DNA from: Curvibacter cyanobacteriorum
GTDB lineage: Bacteria > Pseudomonadota > Gammaproteobacteria > Burkholderiales > Burkholderiaceae_C
Direction of reading: 5' to 3'
NCBI RefSeq assembly: GCF_028649475.1
Contig: NZ_JAQSIP010000003.1
Coordinates: 620,001-684,000, forward strand
DNA: 64,000 bases
The notes under the pieces are model-generated. The model searched no databases. It saw nothing but the letters and a program-made list of their open reading frames with translations, and was not told the DNA's origin. A program made the translations under genes and the position numbers. Shown piece by piece: positions 26,024-34,566 of this stretch (position 1 is its first letter; every line of letters starts with the position of its first letter).

Positions 26024-26066
26024 GGGTTGCTTTCTTGTACAAGTCATCACGAAGGCGTCGGGGGCC

Positions 26067-28166
26067 TCAGGCCAGGCCCAGCGCGACCAGGATCAGGTCG
26101 ATCAGCTTGATGCCCACAAAGGGCACAGCCAGACCGCCCAGGCCATAGATCAGCAGGTTGCGCCGCAGCAGCGCAGCGGCGCCGATGGCGCGGTAGCGCA
26201 CGCCTTGCAGCGCCAGGGGGATCAGGAACACGATGACCAAGGCGTTGAAGATCACCGCCGACAAGATGGCCGACTGTGGGCTGGCCAGGCGCATGATGTT
26301 GAGCGCCTCCAGCGGCGGGTAGGTCAGCACGAAGATCGCCGGGATGATGGCGAAGAACTTGGCCACGTCGTTGGCGATCGAGAAGGTCGTCAGCGCGCCG
26401 CGCGTCATCAGCAAGGCCTTGCCGGTCTCCACCACCTCGAGCAGCTTGGTGGGGTTGGAGTCCAGGTCCACCATGTTGGCGGCCTCCTTGGCGGCCTGGG
26501 TGCCGGTGTTCATGGCCACCGCCACATCGGCCTGGGCCAGCGCGGGGGCGTCGTTGGTGCCGTCGCCCGTCATCGCCACCAGGCGGCCTTCCTGCTGGTA
26601 CTGGCGAATCAAGGCCAGCTTGGCTTCGGGCGTGGCCTCGGCCAAGAAGTCATCGACCCCGGCCTCGGCCGCGATGCTGGCGGCCGTCAAGGGGTTGTCG
26701 CCAGTGATCATCACGGTCTTGATGCCCATGCGGCGCAGTGCCGAGAAGCGCTCCTGGATGCCGGTCTTGACGATGTCCTTGAGCTCCACCACCCCCACCA
26801 CCTGGGCCCCATCGGCCACCACCAGGGGCGTGCTGCCGCGGCGGGCGATGTCCTCGGCGGCGCGCTGCACCTCGGTGGGCAGCGTGCTGCCCAGGGCCTC
26901 GACGTGGCGGCGCACCGCCTCGAGCGCGCCCTTGCGCAACAGGCGGGCCGGCCGCTGTGCGCCGCTGCCGGGCAGGTCGACCCCGCTCATGCGGGTTTGG
27001 GCGCTGAAGGGCACGGCCACCGCCTGGGCCAGGCTGGCGCCCAGGGCGGCGCACGCCTGCGCGCTCAGGGCCTGCGCGGCCAGCGCCACGATGCTGCGCC
27101 CCTCGGGGGTCTCGTCGGCCTGCGAGGCCAGCCACGCCACCTGGGCCAGGGCCAGCTCGGTCTGGCCCGGCGCCGGGCGCAGCTGGGTGGCCTGGCGGTT
27201 GCCGTGGGTGATGGTGCCGGTCTTGTCGAGCATCAGCACGTCCACGTCGCCGGCGGCCTCGACGGCGCGGCCCGAAGTGGCAATCACATTGGCCTGCATC
27301 AGGCGGCTCATGCCCGCCACGCCGATGGCGCTGAGCAAGCCCCCGATGGTGGTCGGGATCAGGCACACCAGCAGGGCGACCAGGGCGGTCAGGGTCACCG
27401 GGTGGCCGCTCTGGGCGGCCTGCACGCTGAACAGCGAGTAGGGCAGCAGGGTCACGGTGACCACCAGGAACACGATGGTCAGGGCCGCCAGCAGGATGTT
27501 GAGCGCGATCTCGTTGGGGGTCTTCTGGCGTTGGGCACCTTCGACCATGCGGATCATGCGGTCGATGAAGCTCTCGCCCGGGTTGACGCCGATGCGCACC
27601 ACCAGCCAGTCCGACAGCACCCGCGTGCCGCCGGTGACGGCCGAGAAGTCCCCCCCCGACTCGCGGATCACCGGGGCCGACTCGCCCGTGATGGCCGATT
27701 CGTCGACCGAGGCCACGCCCTCGATCACCTCGCCATCGAGCGGCACCATGTCACCGGCTTCGACCAGCACCACGTCGCCGCGGCGCAGCAGGCCCGCCTC
27801 CTCGGGCAACCAGGGGCTGCCGTGGCGAGGCTGTTGCAGCTTCTTGGCCCAACCGGCCTTCTGGATGCCACGCAGCGAGGCCGCCTGGGCCTGGCTGCGG
27901 CCCTCGGCCAGGGCCTCCGCGAAGTTGGCAAACAGCACGGTGAACCACAGCCACAGCGCCACGCTGAAGATGAACCACGGGGCGGCCTCGCCGTGGCCGT
28001 GCCAGGCGTGCACGCCCAGCAAGGTGGTGAAGAGGCTGCCGACATAGACCACCAGCATCACCGGGTTGCGCCATTGCACGCGCGGGTCGAGTTTGACGAA
28101 GGCCTGGACGAGGGCCGGCTTGAACAGGGCCGGGTCGAACAGGGCAAAGCCTGAGGATGAACTCAT
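26067..28166 (-). CDS. kdpB: KdpB P-type ATPase subunit
   Basis: A 699-residue P-type ATPase with the KdpB arrangement: transmembrane helices near 35-85, 215-280 and the C-terminal set (about 600-695), actuator loop with TGES, phosphorylation motif DKTGTIT (Asp about 314), a nucleotide-binding domain, and [21 protein letters not shown] in the hinge. It hydrolyses ATP to drive K+ through KdpA. The TGES serine that regulates KdpB in E. coli by phosphorylation is present. It starts 27 bases after kdpA and ends 43 bases before kdpC. Confidence 0.97.
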   Translation of the reverse strand: MSSSSGFALFDPALFKPALVQAFVKLDPRVQWRNPVMLVVYVGSLFTTLLGVHAWHGHGEAAPWFIFSVALWLWFTVLFANFAEALAEGRSQAQAASLRGIQKAGWAKKLQQPRHGSPWLPEEAGLLRRGDVVLVEAGDMVPLDGEVIEGVASVDESAITGESAPVIRESGGDFSAVTGGTRVLSDWLVVRIGVNPGESFIDRMIRMVEGAQRQKTPNEIALNILLAALTIVFLVVTVTLLPYSLFSVQAAQSGHPVTLTALVALLVCLIPTTIGGLLSAIGVAGMSRLMQANVIATSGRAVEAAGDVDVLMLDKTGTITHGNRQATQLRPAPGQTELALAQVAWLASQADETPEGRSIVALAAQALSAQACAALGASLAQAVAVPFSAQTRMSGVDLPGSGAQRPARLLRKGALEAVRRHVEALGSTLPTEVQRAAEDIARRGSTPLVVADGAQVVGVVELKDIVKTGIQERFSALRRMGIKTVMITGDNPLTAASIAAEAGVDDFLAEATPEAKLALIRQYQQEGRLVAMTGDGTNDAPALAQADVAVAMNTGTQAAKEAANMVDLDSNPTKLLEVVETGKALLMTRGALTTFSIANDVAKFFAIIPAIFVLTYPPLEALNIMRLASPQSAILSAVIFNALVIVFLIPLALQGVRYRAIGAAALLRRNLLIYGLGGLAVPFVGIKLIDLILVALGLA

Positions 28167-28193
28167 GATGACAACTTTCTAGGAAGGCGGGGG

Positions 28194-29999
28194 TCAGCGG
28201 GTCGGGAAGAGCATGAAGTGCTCGACCACAGGCCCCAGGGCCAGCGCGGGGACATAGTTGAGCAGGCCGACCAGCAGCACCGTGCCCACCAGCAGCGACA
28301 CGAACAGTGGCCCGTGGGTCGGCAAGGTGCCGGCCCCGGCGGGCAGGCGCGGCTTGCGCGCCAGGGCGCCGGCCAGGGCCAGCACCGGCACGATGACGCC
28401 GAAGCGCCCCAGCCACATCACCACGCCCAGGCTCAGGTTGTAGAACGGGGTGTTGGCCGACAGGCCCGCCATGGCACTGCCGTTGTTGTTGGCGGCCGAG
28501 CTGAAGGCGTAGAGGATCTCGCTGAAGCCATGCGCCCCCGGGTTGCCCACACCGGCCCGTCCGGCCTCGGTCAGCACCGCGACGGCGGTGCCGCCCAGCA
28601 CCAGCAGGGGCGTGACCAGGATGGCGAGCGACACCAGCTTCATGTCATGGGCCTCGATCTTCTTGCCCAGGTACTCGGGCGTGCGCCCGATCATCAGACC
28701 GGCCATGAACACGGCCAGCACCGCGAACACCAGCATGCCGTACAGGCCGGTGCCCACGCCGCCGAACACCACCTCGCCGAGCTGCATCAGGACCAGGGGC
28801 ACCAGGCCGCCCAGCGGGGTCAGCGAATCGTGCAGGGTGTTGACCGCGCCACACGACGCGGCGGTGGTGATCACGGTGAACAGGGCGCTGGCGCTGATGC
28901 CGAAGCGGGTTTCCTTGCCCTCCATGTTGCCGCCGGCCTGCTGTGCGCTGGCCACCGGGTCGGTGCCCAGCGCGGTCAGCAAGGGGTTGCCGGCCTGCTC
29001 GGCGGGTGTGATGACCAGCACCGCCGCGACAAACAACAGCCCCATGGCGGCCAGCACGGCCCAGCCCTGGCGCAGGTCGCCGAGCTCGCGGCCAAAGGCA
29101 AAGCACAGGGCGGCGGGGATCACGAAGATCGCCAGCATCTGCAGCAGGTTGCTCAGCGCGGTGGGGTTCTCAAAAGGGTGGGCCGAGTTGGCATTGAAGA
29201 AGCCGCCCCCGTTGGTACCCAGCACCTTGATGGCCTCTTGCGAGGCCACCGGCCCCATGGGCAGGCGCTGCTCGTTGGTCGACAGGGTCTTCTGCACCGG
29301 CTGGCCTTTGGCGTCGAGCACCGGCTGGCCGTCGGCGCCCAGCTGGGGCTGGGTGTACTGCTGGGTCTCCAGCGTGGTCACGGTCTGGTAGGGGCTGAAG
29401 TTCTGGATCACCCCTTGGCCGACCAGGGCCAGGGCCAGCAGCAGCGACAGGGGCAACAACAACCACACCGTGCTGCGCAGCAGGTCGGCCCAGAAGTTGC
29501 CGATCACCTGGGCCGAGCGCGCGGCCAGGCCGCGGATCAGGGCGAACACCACCGCGATGCCGGTGGCCGCAGAGACAAAGTTCTGCACCGTCAGCGCCAG
29601 CATCTGGGTCAGGTAGCTCATGGTGGATTCACCGGCGTAGCCCTGCCAGTTGGTGTTGGTGACAAAGGACACCGCGGTGTTGAATGCCGAGTCGGGGCTG
29701 ATCGCGCCCAGGGCCTCGGGGTTCAGCGGCAGCCCGCCCTGGGCCCGTTGCAGCCCGTACACCGCCAGCAGGCCCAGGCCATTGAAGACCAGCAAGGCGC
29801 AGGCGTAGTGGGGCCAGCGCATCGGGGCCTGGCTGCCAGGGCCGGCCAGCCGCCACCACAGGGCTTCGGTGCGCAGCATCCAGCGTGGCAGGCGGCCCGA
29901 ACACAGCGCCGCCAGGTAGCGACCCAGCGGCCAGGACAGTCCCAGCAACAGGGTCAGGAACAGGGCCAGCAGGCCCCAGGCTGAGGCGTTCAGGGTCAT
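28194..29999 (-). CDS. kdpA: KdpA K+-translocating subunit
   Basis: This 601-residue integral membrane protein has about ten hydrophobic helices and the four selectivity-filter-like loops of the SKT superfamily: [45 protein letters not shown] and [13 protein letters not shown]. It binds and channels K+ in the KdpFABC pump. It is somewhat longer than E. coli KdpA (557) because of a periplasmic insertion around residues 195-240 ([20 protein letters not shown]). It starts next to the kdpF stop codon. Confidence 0.97.
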   Translation of the reverse strand: MTLNASAWGLLALFLTLLLGLSWPLGRYLAALCSGRLPRWMLRTEALWWRLAGPGSQAPMRWPHYACALLVFNGLGLLAVYGLQRAQGGLPLNPEALGAISPDSAFNTAVSFVTNTNWQGYAGESTMSYLTQMLALTVQNFVSAATGIAVVFALIRGLAARSAQVIGNFWADLLRSTVWLLLPLSLLLALALVGQGVIQNFSPYQTVTTLETQQYTQPQLGADGQPVLDAKGQPVQKTLSTNEQRLPMGPVASQEAIKVLGTNGGGFFNANSAHPFENPTALSNLLQMLAIFVIPAALCFAFGRELGDLRQGWAVLAAMGLLFVAAVLVITPAEQAGNPLLTALGTDPVASAQQAGGNMEGKETRFGISASALFTVITTAASCGAVNTLHDSLTPLGGLVPLVLMQLGEVVFGGVGTGLYGMLVFAVLAVFMAGLMIGRTPEYLGKKIEAHDMKLVSLAILVTPLLVLGGTAVAVLTEAGRAGVGNPGAHGFSEILYAFSSAANNNGSAMAGLSANTPFYNLSLGVVMWLGRFGVIVPVLALAGALARKPRLPAGAGTLPTHGPLFVSLLVGTVLLVGLLNYVPALALGPVVEHFMLFPTR

Positions 30000-30098
30000 T
30001 CAGAACTCCTCGGCGCGCAGCAGCGCGCAGACCAGGTAGGCGAGCAGCCCGATCGCGATCAGGCCCCCCAGGCTGTAGAGCCATTCGGCCGCCATCAT
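30000..30098 (-). CDS. kdpF: KdpF small subunit
   Basis: A 32-residue protein, MMAAEWLYSLGGLIAIGLLAY followed by LVCALLRAEEF, forms one transmembrane helix and ends in the acidic/basic tail typical of KdpF. KdpF stabilises the KdpFABC complex. The stop codon directly abuts the kdpA ATG. The start overlaps the stop of the upstream 34-residue gene, so translation of the two is probably coupled. Confidence 0.9.
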   Translation of the reverse strand: MMAAEWLYSLGGLIAIGLLAYLVCALLRAEEF

Positions 30099-30199
30099 GA
30101 TTGGCCTCCGGTCGGGGTCTCAAGGGCCTGCAGGCCCCAGATCAGGGCCGCCATCAGGCCGACCAGCAGGGCTGCAAGGGCTAGCCAAGCGATGTCCAT
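30095..30199 (-). CDS. 34-residue single-helix membrane protein ahead of kdpF
   Basis: The frame MDIAWLALAALLVGLMAALI-WGLQALETPTGGQS gives one transmembrane helix and a short polar tail. It overlaps the first codon of kdpF by four bases and is the first gene of the kdp operon. It differs from KdpF in sequence but has the same size and topology. Tiny proteins of this kind precede kdpF in some Burkholderiales; no role is established to my knowledge. A possible role is a second accessory helix of the pump. Confidence 0.7.
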   Translation of the reverse strand: MDIAWLALAALLVGLMAALIWGLQALETPTGGQS

Positions 30200-30248
30200 G
30201 TTCACGCTCCATTTCGCAAAAAACGATGCTGGAAGCGTAGGTTTTCAG

Positions 30249-30305
30249 GCGTAAAAAGCGGGTTGAATTGCGCGCGGTGCGCGTATAAAAAACGTAAAAA
30301 CGGCG
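30249..30305 (-). promoter_or_regulatory. putative KdpE-binding / kdp promoter region
   Basis: Read on the minus strand, this stretch begins with GTTTTTACGTTTTTTATACG and has a second TTTTTACGCC about 30 bases later. T-rich direct repeats of the TTTATA-N5-TTTACA type are what KdpE recognises in E. coli, and this lies 50-105 bases before the first kdp-operon ATG. It is one of the few AT-rich spots in the neighbourhood. The match is by eye. Confidence 0.45.
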
Positions 30306-30332
30306 CCCGGCCCAGCCGGTGGTCGGGGGGCG

Positions 30333-31262
30333 TCAGGGGGCCGCGCTGCGCCGCCGCCGCGGGCGCGCGGTGCTGGGCTGGGCCGGCGGGGCGGTGCCGG
30401 GGGCGGCCAGGGGCAGCCATTCGACCCGGCCTTCGAGCATCGGCCGCACCAGGATCTGGTAGCCGTCGGCGTCAAAGCCCGCGGCCTGGTGGCTCAGTGC
30501 GGCGGCCTCGGCGGGGGTGGCCACGCTGCCCAGGTAGCACCAGTGGTGCAGCACATGGATCTGGGTGAAGTCGCCGTCGCGCTCGACCAGGCCGACCGCC
30601 CCCGGGTGCGGCCAGCAGTGCACCTGCACGCCGTGCAGGGCCGCCAGCAGGCGGGCGTCGTGCTCGGTCACGCTTTCATCGCCGCGGCACACGCCCGCAC
30701 ACTGGCGCAGTGCCGCGCGGAAGCAGCCCTTGCCTGGCGGCAGCTTCTCCAGGCCCAACTGCCCGTAGCACAGCCGGTGCTGGTCGGCCAGCGCGCGCAG
30801 GCGTTCCAGCGCCGCGTGGCGGGTGGCGTAGAGGCCATACAGCTCGGGGGCGGTGGCGAAGTTCAGGTCCTTGGCATGCACCAGCACCAGCCGGTCGCCC
30901 TGGCGCTGCCAGGCGCACAGTTGCCGGTTGCGGCGCAGGCGCTGGTTGAACACCGGCTGCTGGGTCTTGATCATCTGCGCTTCCAGCAACTGCGCCCCGA
31001 TGTCCCCGGCGGTGCGGATGTGGCTGATGCGCCGGGTCTGCCGCAGCATGCGGTCCTCGTCGGGGTTGCGCAGGTGCGACAGCACGCGCTGGCGCAGGTT
31101 CACGCTCTTGCCGATGTACAGCGGCAGTTGGTTGGTGTCGCCATGGAACACGTACACCCCCGGGGCCGCGGGCAGGTCGGCCACCGCGGCCTTCAGGTGC
31201 TCGGGGTACTGAAAGGGTTCGCTGGGGGCGAAATCGGCGCGGCGGCGGCGGGGCAGTTGCAT
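30333..31262 (-). CDS. cho: Cho-type excinuclease (UvrC-like GIY-YIG nuclease)
   Basis: The 309-residue protein has an N-terminal GIY-YIG nuclease domain (about 28-115: APGVYVFHG, LPLYIGKSVNLRQRVLSHL, then the catalytic Arg and Glu region to QLLEAQMIK and N of QPVFNQRLRR). A Cys-containing region (GCFRAALRQCAGVCRG) follows, resembling the N-terminal half of UvrC. Length fits Cho (about 295), which makes the 3' incision at bulky DNA lesions in a UvrAB-dependent reaction. The ATG at 31262 starts MQLPRRRRADF; the frame stays open further upstream with low-complexity Pro/Arg sequence that is unlikely to be translated. The C-terminal tail is Arg/Pro-rich. Confidence 0.88.
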   Translation of the reverse strand: MQLPRRRRADFAPSEPFQYPEHLKAAVADLPAAPGVYVFHGDTNQLPLYIGKSVNLRQRVLSHLRNPDEDRMLRQTRRISHIRTAGDIGAQLLEAQMIKTQQPVFNQRLRRNRQLCAWQRQGDRLVLVHAKDLNFATAPELYGLYATRHAALERLRALADQHRLCYGQLGLEKLPPGKGCFRAALRQCAGVCRGDESVTEHDARLLAALHGVQVHCWPHPGAVGLVERDGDFTQIHVLHHWCYLGSVATPAEAAALSHQAAGFDADGYQILVRPMLEGRVEWLPLAAPGTAPPAQPSTARPRRRRSAAP

Positions 31263-31695
31263 GGGCGGTGGCAGGGCAGGGCGGGCAGGGCGTGCAGGCG
31301 GGACGCTGGCCCGTGATGATGCCTCGGATCGGGCAACCCTCGCCAGGCGTCGGGGACTTTGGGCCGGTGCCTGTGGGATGGGTGTGGGACGGGGGCGGGC
31401 TGGGCTGGGCAGGTGGCCGGCGGGCGGTTGTGGGGTGGTCGTGAGGCTGTTGTGAGGTGTGGGCGCGGCGCGGCCTGGCCGCCTGACGGGCCCCTCTGGT
31501 CGCAGGCCCGGGGGCGATTTGTCGGTTGCGCGTCTGGGGCGCCGCATGGCTCATGCGAAAATGGGGGCTTCACAAGTGGCCAACGGGCGTTGCGGCCGGG
31601 GATGACCTGATCCGCGTGCGCCTGGTTTGTCCGGTGCTGTCGCCCCTGTGCGGCGGTGGCGGTGAACGGCCCTGGGGCTCAATTACCATCGAATC
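31263..31695. other. divergent intergenic region with a G-quadruplex-like tract
   Basis: No gene is visible between the divergent cho gene and the gene at 31696. The plus strand is strongly G-rich from about 31375 to 31470; at 31386-31409 five runs of three or more G are separated by one to two bases, a classical G-quadruplex pattern. The open frames here are low-complexity Pro/Arg or Gly/Arg and look like GC artefacts. Promoters for both genes must lie in this region but are not clear. Confidence 0.5.
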
Positions 31696-32316
31696 ATGTC
31701 AAGTTACAACGCCCCCTTTGAAATCCATGTCCACGGACAGGTGGTGCTGCGCAGCGATGTTCTGTTCGAACAACTGCAAGAAGCACTCAAGCCACTCTGG
31801 CGTTACGCGGGCGCGCGCTCTCTGGCCGATGGCGCCGCCAGCGTCTACGAAGAAGAGCCGGGCATCAAGTTCGACCCCAAGGAACACCTGTTGCAGATGT
31901 GCTGGACGGTGCGTGGCGATGAAGACTTCCGCCAGGTGCTCGACGAGATGTGCATGAACCTCAATGAGCTGTCCGAACACGGCGCGGCCATCGAGGTCAC
32001 GTTCTACGACGCCGAGTTCGACGAGGAAGAAGAAGACCGCGGCGCCGAGTCGCGGGACGACTTCCTCATGCTCTTCGTGGGCCCCAACCCGGCGGCCATC
32101 ATGCAGGTGCAGCGTGACCTGCTGGTGCAGGACGTGGTCAACATGATGGAGCGCCACTTCGATGGCTCCGAGCTCGGGGGCGTGGTGGCGGAGATCGACA
32201 AGCTGTTCTCGCAGCGTTTCGATGACCTGGTCAACTCGCTCGAAATCGGTCGCCCCCCGCGCGGCTCGGGCGGTTCAGGCCATGGCGGTGGTCGCCGCCC
32301 GCGCCACCTGCATTGA
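31696..32316 (+). CDS. conserved acidic protein of unknown function
   Basis: A 206-residue soluble protein begins SSYNAPFEIHVHGQVVLR and has an acidic centre (YDAEFDEEEEDRGAESRDDF, about 111-130), a hydrophobic strand (LMLFVGPNPAAIMQVQRDLL) and a helical segment (VVNMMERHFDGSELGGVVAEIDKLF). The tail is Gly/Arg/His-rich. It looks like a well-folded Burkholderiales-restricted protein; I do not recognise an enzyme motif. It is followed 73 bases later by the YgjP-type gene on the same strand. The ATG is well placed. Confidence 0.75.
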   Translation: MSSYNAPFEIHVHGQVVLRSDVLFEQLQEALKPLWRYAGARSLADGAASVYEEEPGIKFDPKEHLLQMCWTVRGDEDFRQVLDEMCMNLNELSEHGAAIEVTFYDAEFDEEEEDRGAESRDDFLMLFVGPNPAAIMQVQRDLLVQDVVNMMERHFDGSELGGVVAEIDKLFSQRFDDLVNSLEIGRPPRGSGGSGHGGGRRPRHLH

Positions 32317-32389
32317 GGCCGGCCAGGGTGGTGTGGCGACGCTGGTCAGGCGCGGCCCTGCGGGCTCGCGCGGCACAGGGCCTTGCGGC

Positions 32390-32935
32390 ATGAGCCCGGT
32401 GGCCGCGCCGCGCAGCGCGCTCAAGTACCTCGCGGCGTACCCGCCCACCCTGCAGCAGCAGGCCCAGCAGTTGCTGGACTCGGGCCGCCTGGCCGACTGG
32501 CTGCTGGAGAAATACCCGCAGGCGCACGGCCTGCGCACCGACGGCGCCCTTTACCGCCATGTCGAGGCCCTGCGCCAGGAGCACATGCGGCAAACGCCGC
32601 GGCTCGACCGGGTGCTTTACGACAGCAAGATCCATGTGGTGCGCCATGCGCTCGGCCTGCACACCCTGGTGTCCCGCGTGCAGGGCGGGCGCCTCAAGGC
32701 GCAGCATGAGATCCGCATCGGCGCCCTGTTCCGTGACGCCCCGGCGCCTTTTCTGAGCATGATCGTGGTCCACGAGCTGGCCCACCTCAAGGAGCGCGAA
32801 CACGACCGCGCGTTCTACCGCCTGTGCGAACACCTCGAGCCCGACTACCACCGGCTGGAGCTGGACGTGCGCCTCTACCTCACCCACCTCGAAGCCGGCG
32901 GTGGGCGCCTGTGGGCGCCGCCCGCGGCGGCCTGA
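32390..32935 (+). CDS. YgjP-type zinc metallopeptidase-like protein (DUF45)
   Basis: This 181-residue protein contains a zincin motif HELAHLKEREHDRAFYRLCE (His128, Glu129, His132 and a downstream His), the hallmark of the YgjP/WLM group, together with preceding strands (HEIRIGALF and PFLSMIVVHE). Family members are small single-domain putative metalloproteases. Substrate is unknown. The ATG at 32390 gives a normal length; the frame is open farther upstream within and behind the preceding gene. Confidence 0.82.
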   Translation: MSPVAAPRSALKYLAAYPPTLQQQAQQLLDSGRLADWLLEKYPQAHGLRTDGALYRHVEALRQEHMRQTPRLDRVLYDSKIHVVRHALGLHTLVSRVQGGRLKAQHEIRIGALFRDAPAPFLSMIVVHELAHLKEREHDRAFYRLCEHLEPDYHRLELDVRLYLTHLEAGGGRLWAPPAAA

Positions 32936-33125
32936 TCCGCGCCCTTTCACGGCCATTGGCCCGCGGTTGCGCCACCGAGCGTCGCCCACGGTGGCTTTTC
33001 TCGGGGGACCTTGCTTTGCCTCAAGGTGCGCCGGGGCCAGGGTGGCCACAATGGGCGCGTCCGGGTGGCTTGCAGTGCCCCGGACCCATACCTATTCGAG
33101 TTGTCCCCCACCTGAGGTTTATTCC

Positions 33126-33434
33126 ATGTCCAATCGCCGTGAATTTATTGTCCAGCTGAGCACGGGTGCCGGCCTTGCCTTGGCCAGCGCTGGCGCCATG
33201 GCCAGCGGCCCGATGCTGGCCGAGTCCGATGCCCAAGCGGGTGCGCTGGGCTACAAGGCCGACGCCAGCAAGGTCGACAAGACCAAGTTCCCCAAGTACG
33301 CCGCGGGTCAGAACTGCACCAGCTGCGCCTTGTACCAAGGCAAGGCCAGCGACGCGGCCGGTGGCTGCCCGCTGTTTGCCGGCAAGCAAGTGGCAGGCAA
33401 GGGCTGGTGCAGCGCCTGGGCCAAGAAGGCCTGA
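33126..33434 (+). CDS. high-potential iron-sulfur protein (HiPIP)
   Basis: The 102-residue precursor starts SNRREFIVQLSTGAGLALASA, a Tat-type signal (twin Arg) with cleavage after about residue 26, consistent with export of a folded [4Fe-4S] protein. The mature part has the HiPIP ligands Cys64, Cys67, Cys81 and Cys95 in the order NCTSC, GGCPLF and GWCSAW. HiPIP carries electrons in the periplasm, for example to cytochrome oxidases or a reaction centre. The cbb3 cluster 10 kb away could be an acceptor; that is inference. Confidence 0.95.
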   Translation: MSNRREFIVQLSTGAGLALASAGAMASGPMLAESDAQAGALGYKADASKVDKTKFPKYAAGQNCTSCALYQGKASDAAGGCPLFAGKQVAGKGWCSAWAKKA

Positions 33435-33455
33435 TCGCGGCGAGCATCGGGTGGC

Positions 33456-34364
33456 TCACCGGCCTGCGCCGGGCGCCACCTGGACCGGGGCGTGGTCACA
33501 CGCGCCCAGTCCCCCGGGCCACCAGCGCTGCACCGCGGCGCTGAGCTGAGCCGGGTCTCCGCTGGTCAGCCAGCGCACCGTGCCGGGGCCTTCCGGGTCG
33601 GTGCGCAAGGCCCCCGCCGCCGTCAGCAAGCGGCGGGTGTGCCGGGCGACTGGCGCCCCGGTGTCCAACACAGCGACACCGGGCCTCAAGTGCTTCTGAA
33701 TCTCGTCCTCGACCAAGGGGTAGTGGGTGCAGCCCAGCACCACGGTGTCAATCGGTGCACCGGTCCCGGGCGCCATGGCCCCTGCGGCCTGCAGGTACTT
33801 GTGACACAAGGCCTCGATGCGCGGCTCGTCGCCTTGTTCGATGGCATCGGCCAGGCCGTCGCAGGGCTGGCAATGCCACTGCCGGTCCGGTGCCTGGCAT
33901 TGCGCCAGCAACTGGGCAAACTTGGGGCTTTGCAAGGTGCCGCGCGTGGCCAACACCAGCACCTGACCGTTGCGGCTGGCCTGCGCGGCAGGCTTGAGCG
34001 CGGGTTCCACCCCGACCCACACCAGTTGCGGCCAGGCCTGGCGCAACTCGGCAATCGCGGCCGCGGTGGCGGTGTTGCAGGCCACCACCACGGCCTTGGC
34101 CCCCTGGGCCACCAGGTGTGCCGTGATGCGCTGTGAGCGCTCGCGCACAAACGCATCACCGCGCTCGCCATAGGGCGCAAAGCCGCTGTCGGCCCAGTAG
34201 ATGAAGTGCTCGTCGGGCAGGGCTGCGCGCAGCGCACGCAACACGCTCAGGCCCCCGATGCCGCTGTCAAACACCCCGATCGGGGCCTCGGCGAGCGGGG
34301 CCGAGCCCGGGGCCGAGGCGGCGGGGTCGGCACACAATTGGACGGGGGCGGCGGGATGGGACAT
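33456..34364 (-). CDS. murI: glutamate racemase
   Basis: The 302-residue protein shows the Asp/Glu racemase pattern: IGVFDSGIGGLSVL (Asp33), YWADSGFAPYGER, first catalytic Cys in VVVACNTATA (Cys96) and second in VVLGCTHYPLVEDEI (Cys212). It supplies D-glutamate for peptidoglycan in the cytoplasm. It has an extra N-terminal segment of about 25 residues relative to the minimal family. The ATG at 34364 is chosen; the one at 34415 lies within the upstream hairpin region. It ends 21 bases from the convergent HiPIP gene. Confidence 0.95.
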   Translation of the reverse strand: MSHPAAPVQLCADPAASAPGSAPLAEAPIGVFDSGIGGLSVLRALRAALPDEHFIYWADSGFAPYGERGDAFVRERSQRITAHLVAQGAKAVVVACNTATAAAIAELRQAWPQLVWVGVEPALKPAAQASRNGQVLVLATRGTLQSPKFAQLLAQCQAPDRQWHCQPCDGLADAIEQGDEPRIEALCHKYLQAAGAMAPGTGAPIDTVVLGCTHYPLVEDEIQKHLRPGVAVLDTGAPVARHTRRLLTAAGALRTDPEGPGTVRWLTSGDPAQLSAAVQRWWPGGLGACDHAPVQVAPGAGR

Positions 34365-34404
34365 GCTGGACAGAAGGCCGGTGCGGCCCGAGATTTTGCC
34401 ACCA

Positions 34405-34456
34405 CCCCACAACAAAGCCCCCGGCAGCGGGGCTGCGCGGGGGCTTTGTTGTGGGG
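34405..34456 (-). terminator. long perfect hairpin after the class I fumarase gene
   Basis: CCCCACAACAAAGCCCCC at 34405-34422 pairs perfectly with the complementary arm at 34439-34456 (18 base pairs, 16-base loop). The arm contains the AACAAAGCCCC/GGGGCTTTGTT pair common in beta-proteobacterial terminators. It lies between the fumarase gene and murI, both on the minus strand, and would terminate the fumarase transcript; the T tract is short and interrupted. Confidence 0.75.
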
Positions 34457-34566
34457 TTGGCTGGGGCGCTCAGGAGGCGCTCAGGAGACGCCAATGGCAG
34501 CGGTTTGGAGGCGGGACCCGTGCGGCGCCGAACTGGCGCCGCGCGGGCTGCCCTGGGGCCTCAGGC

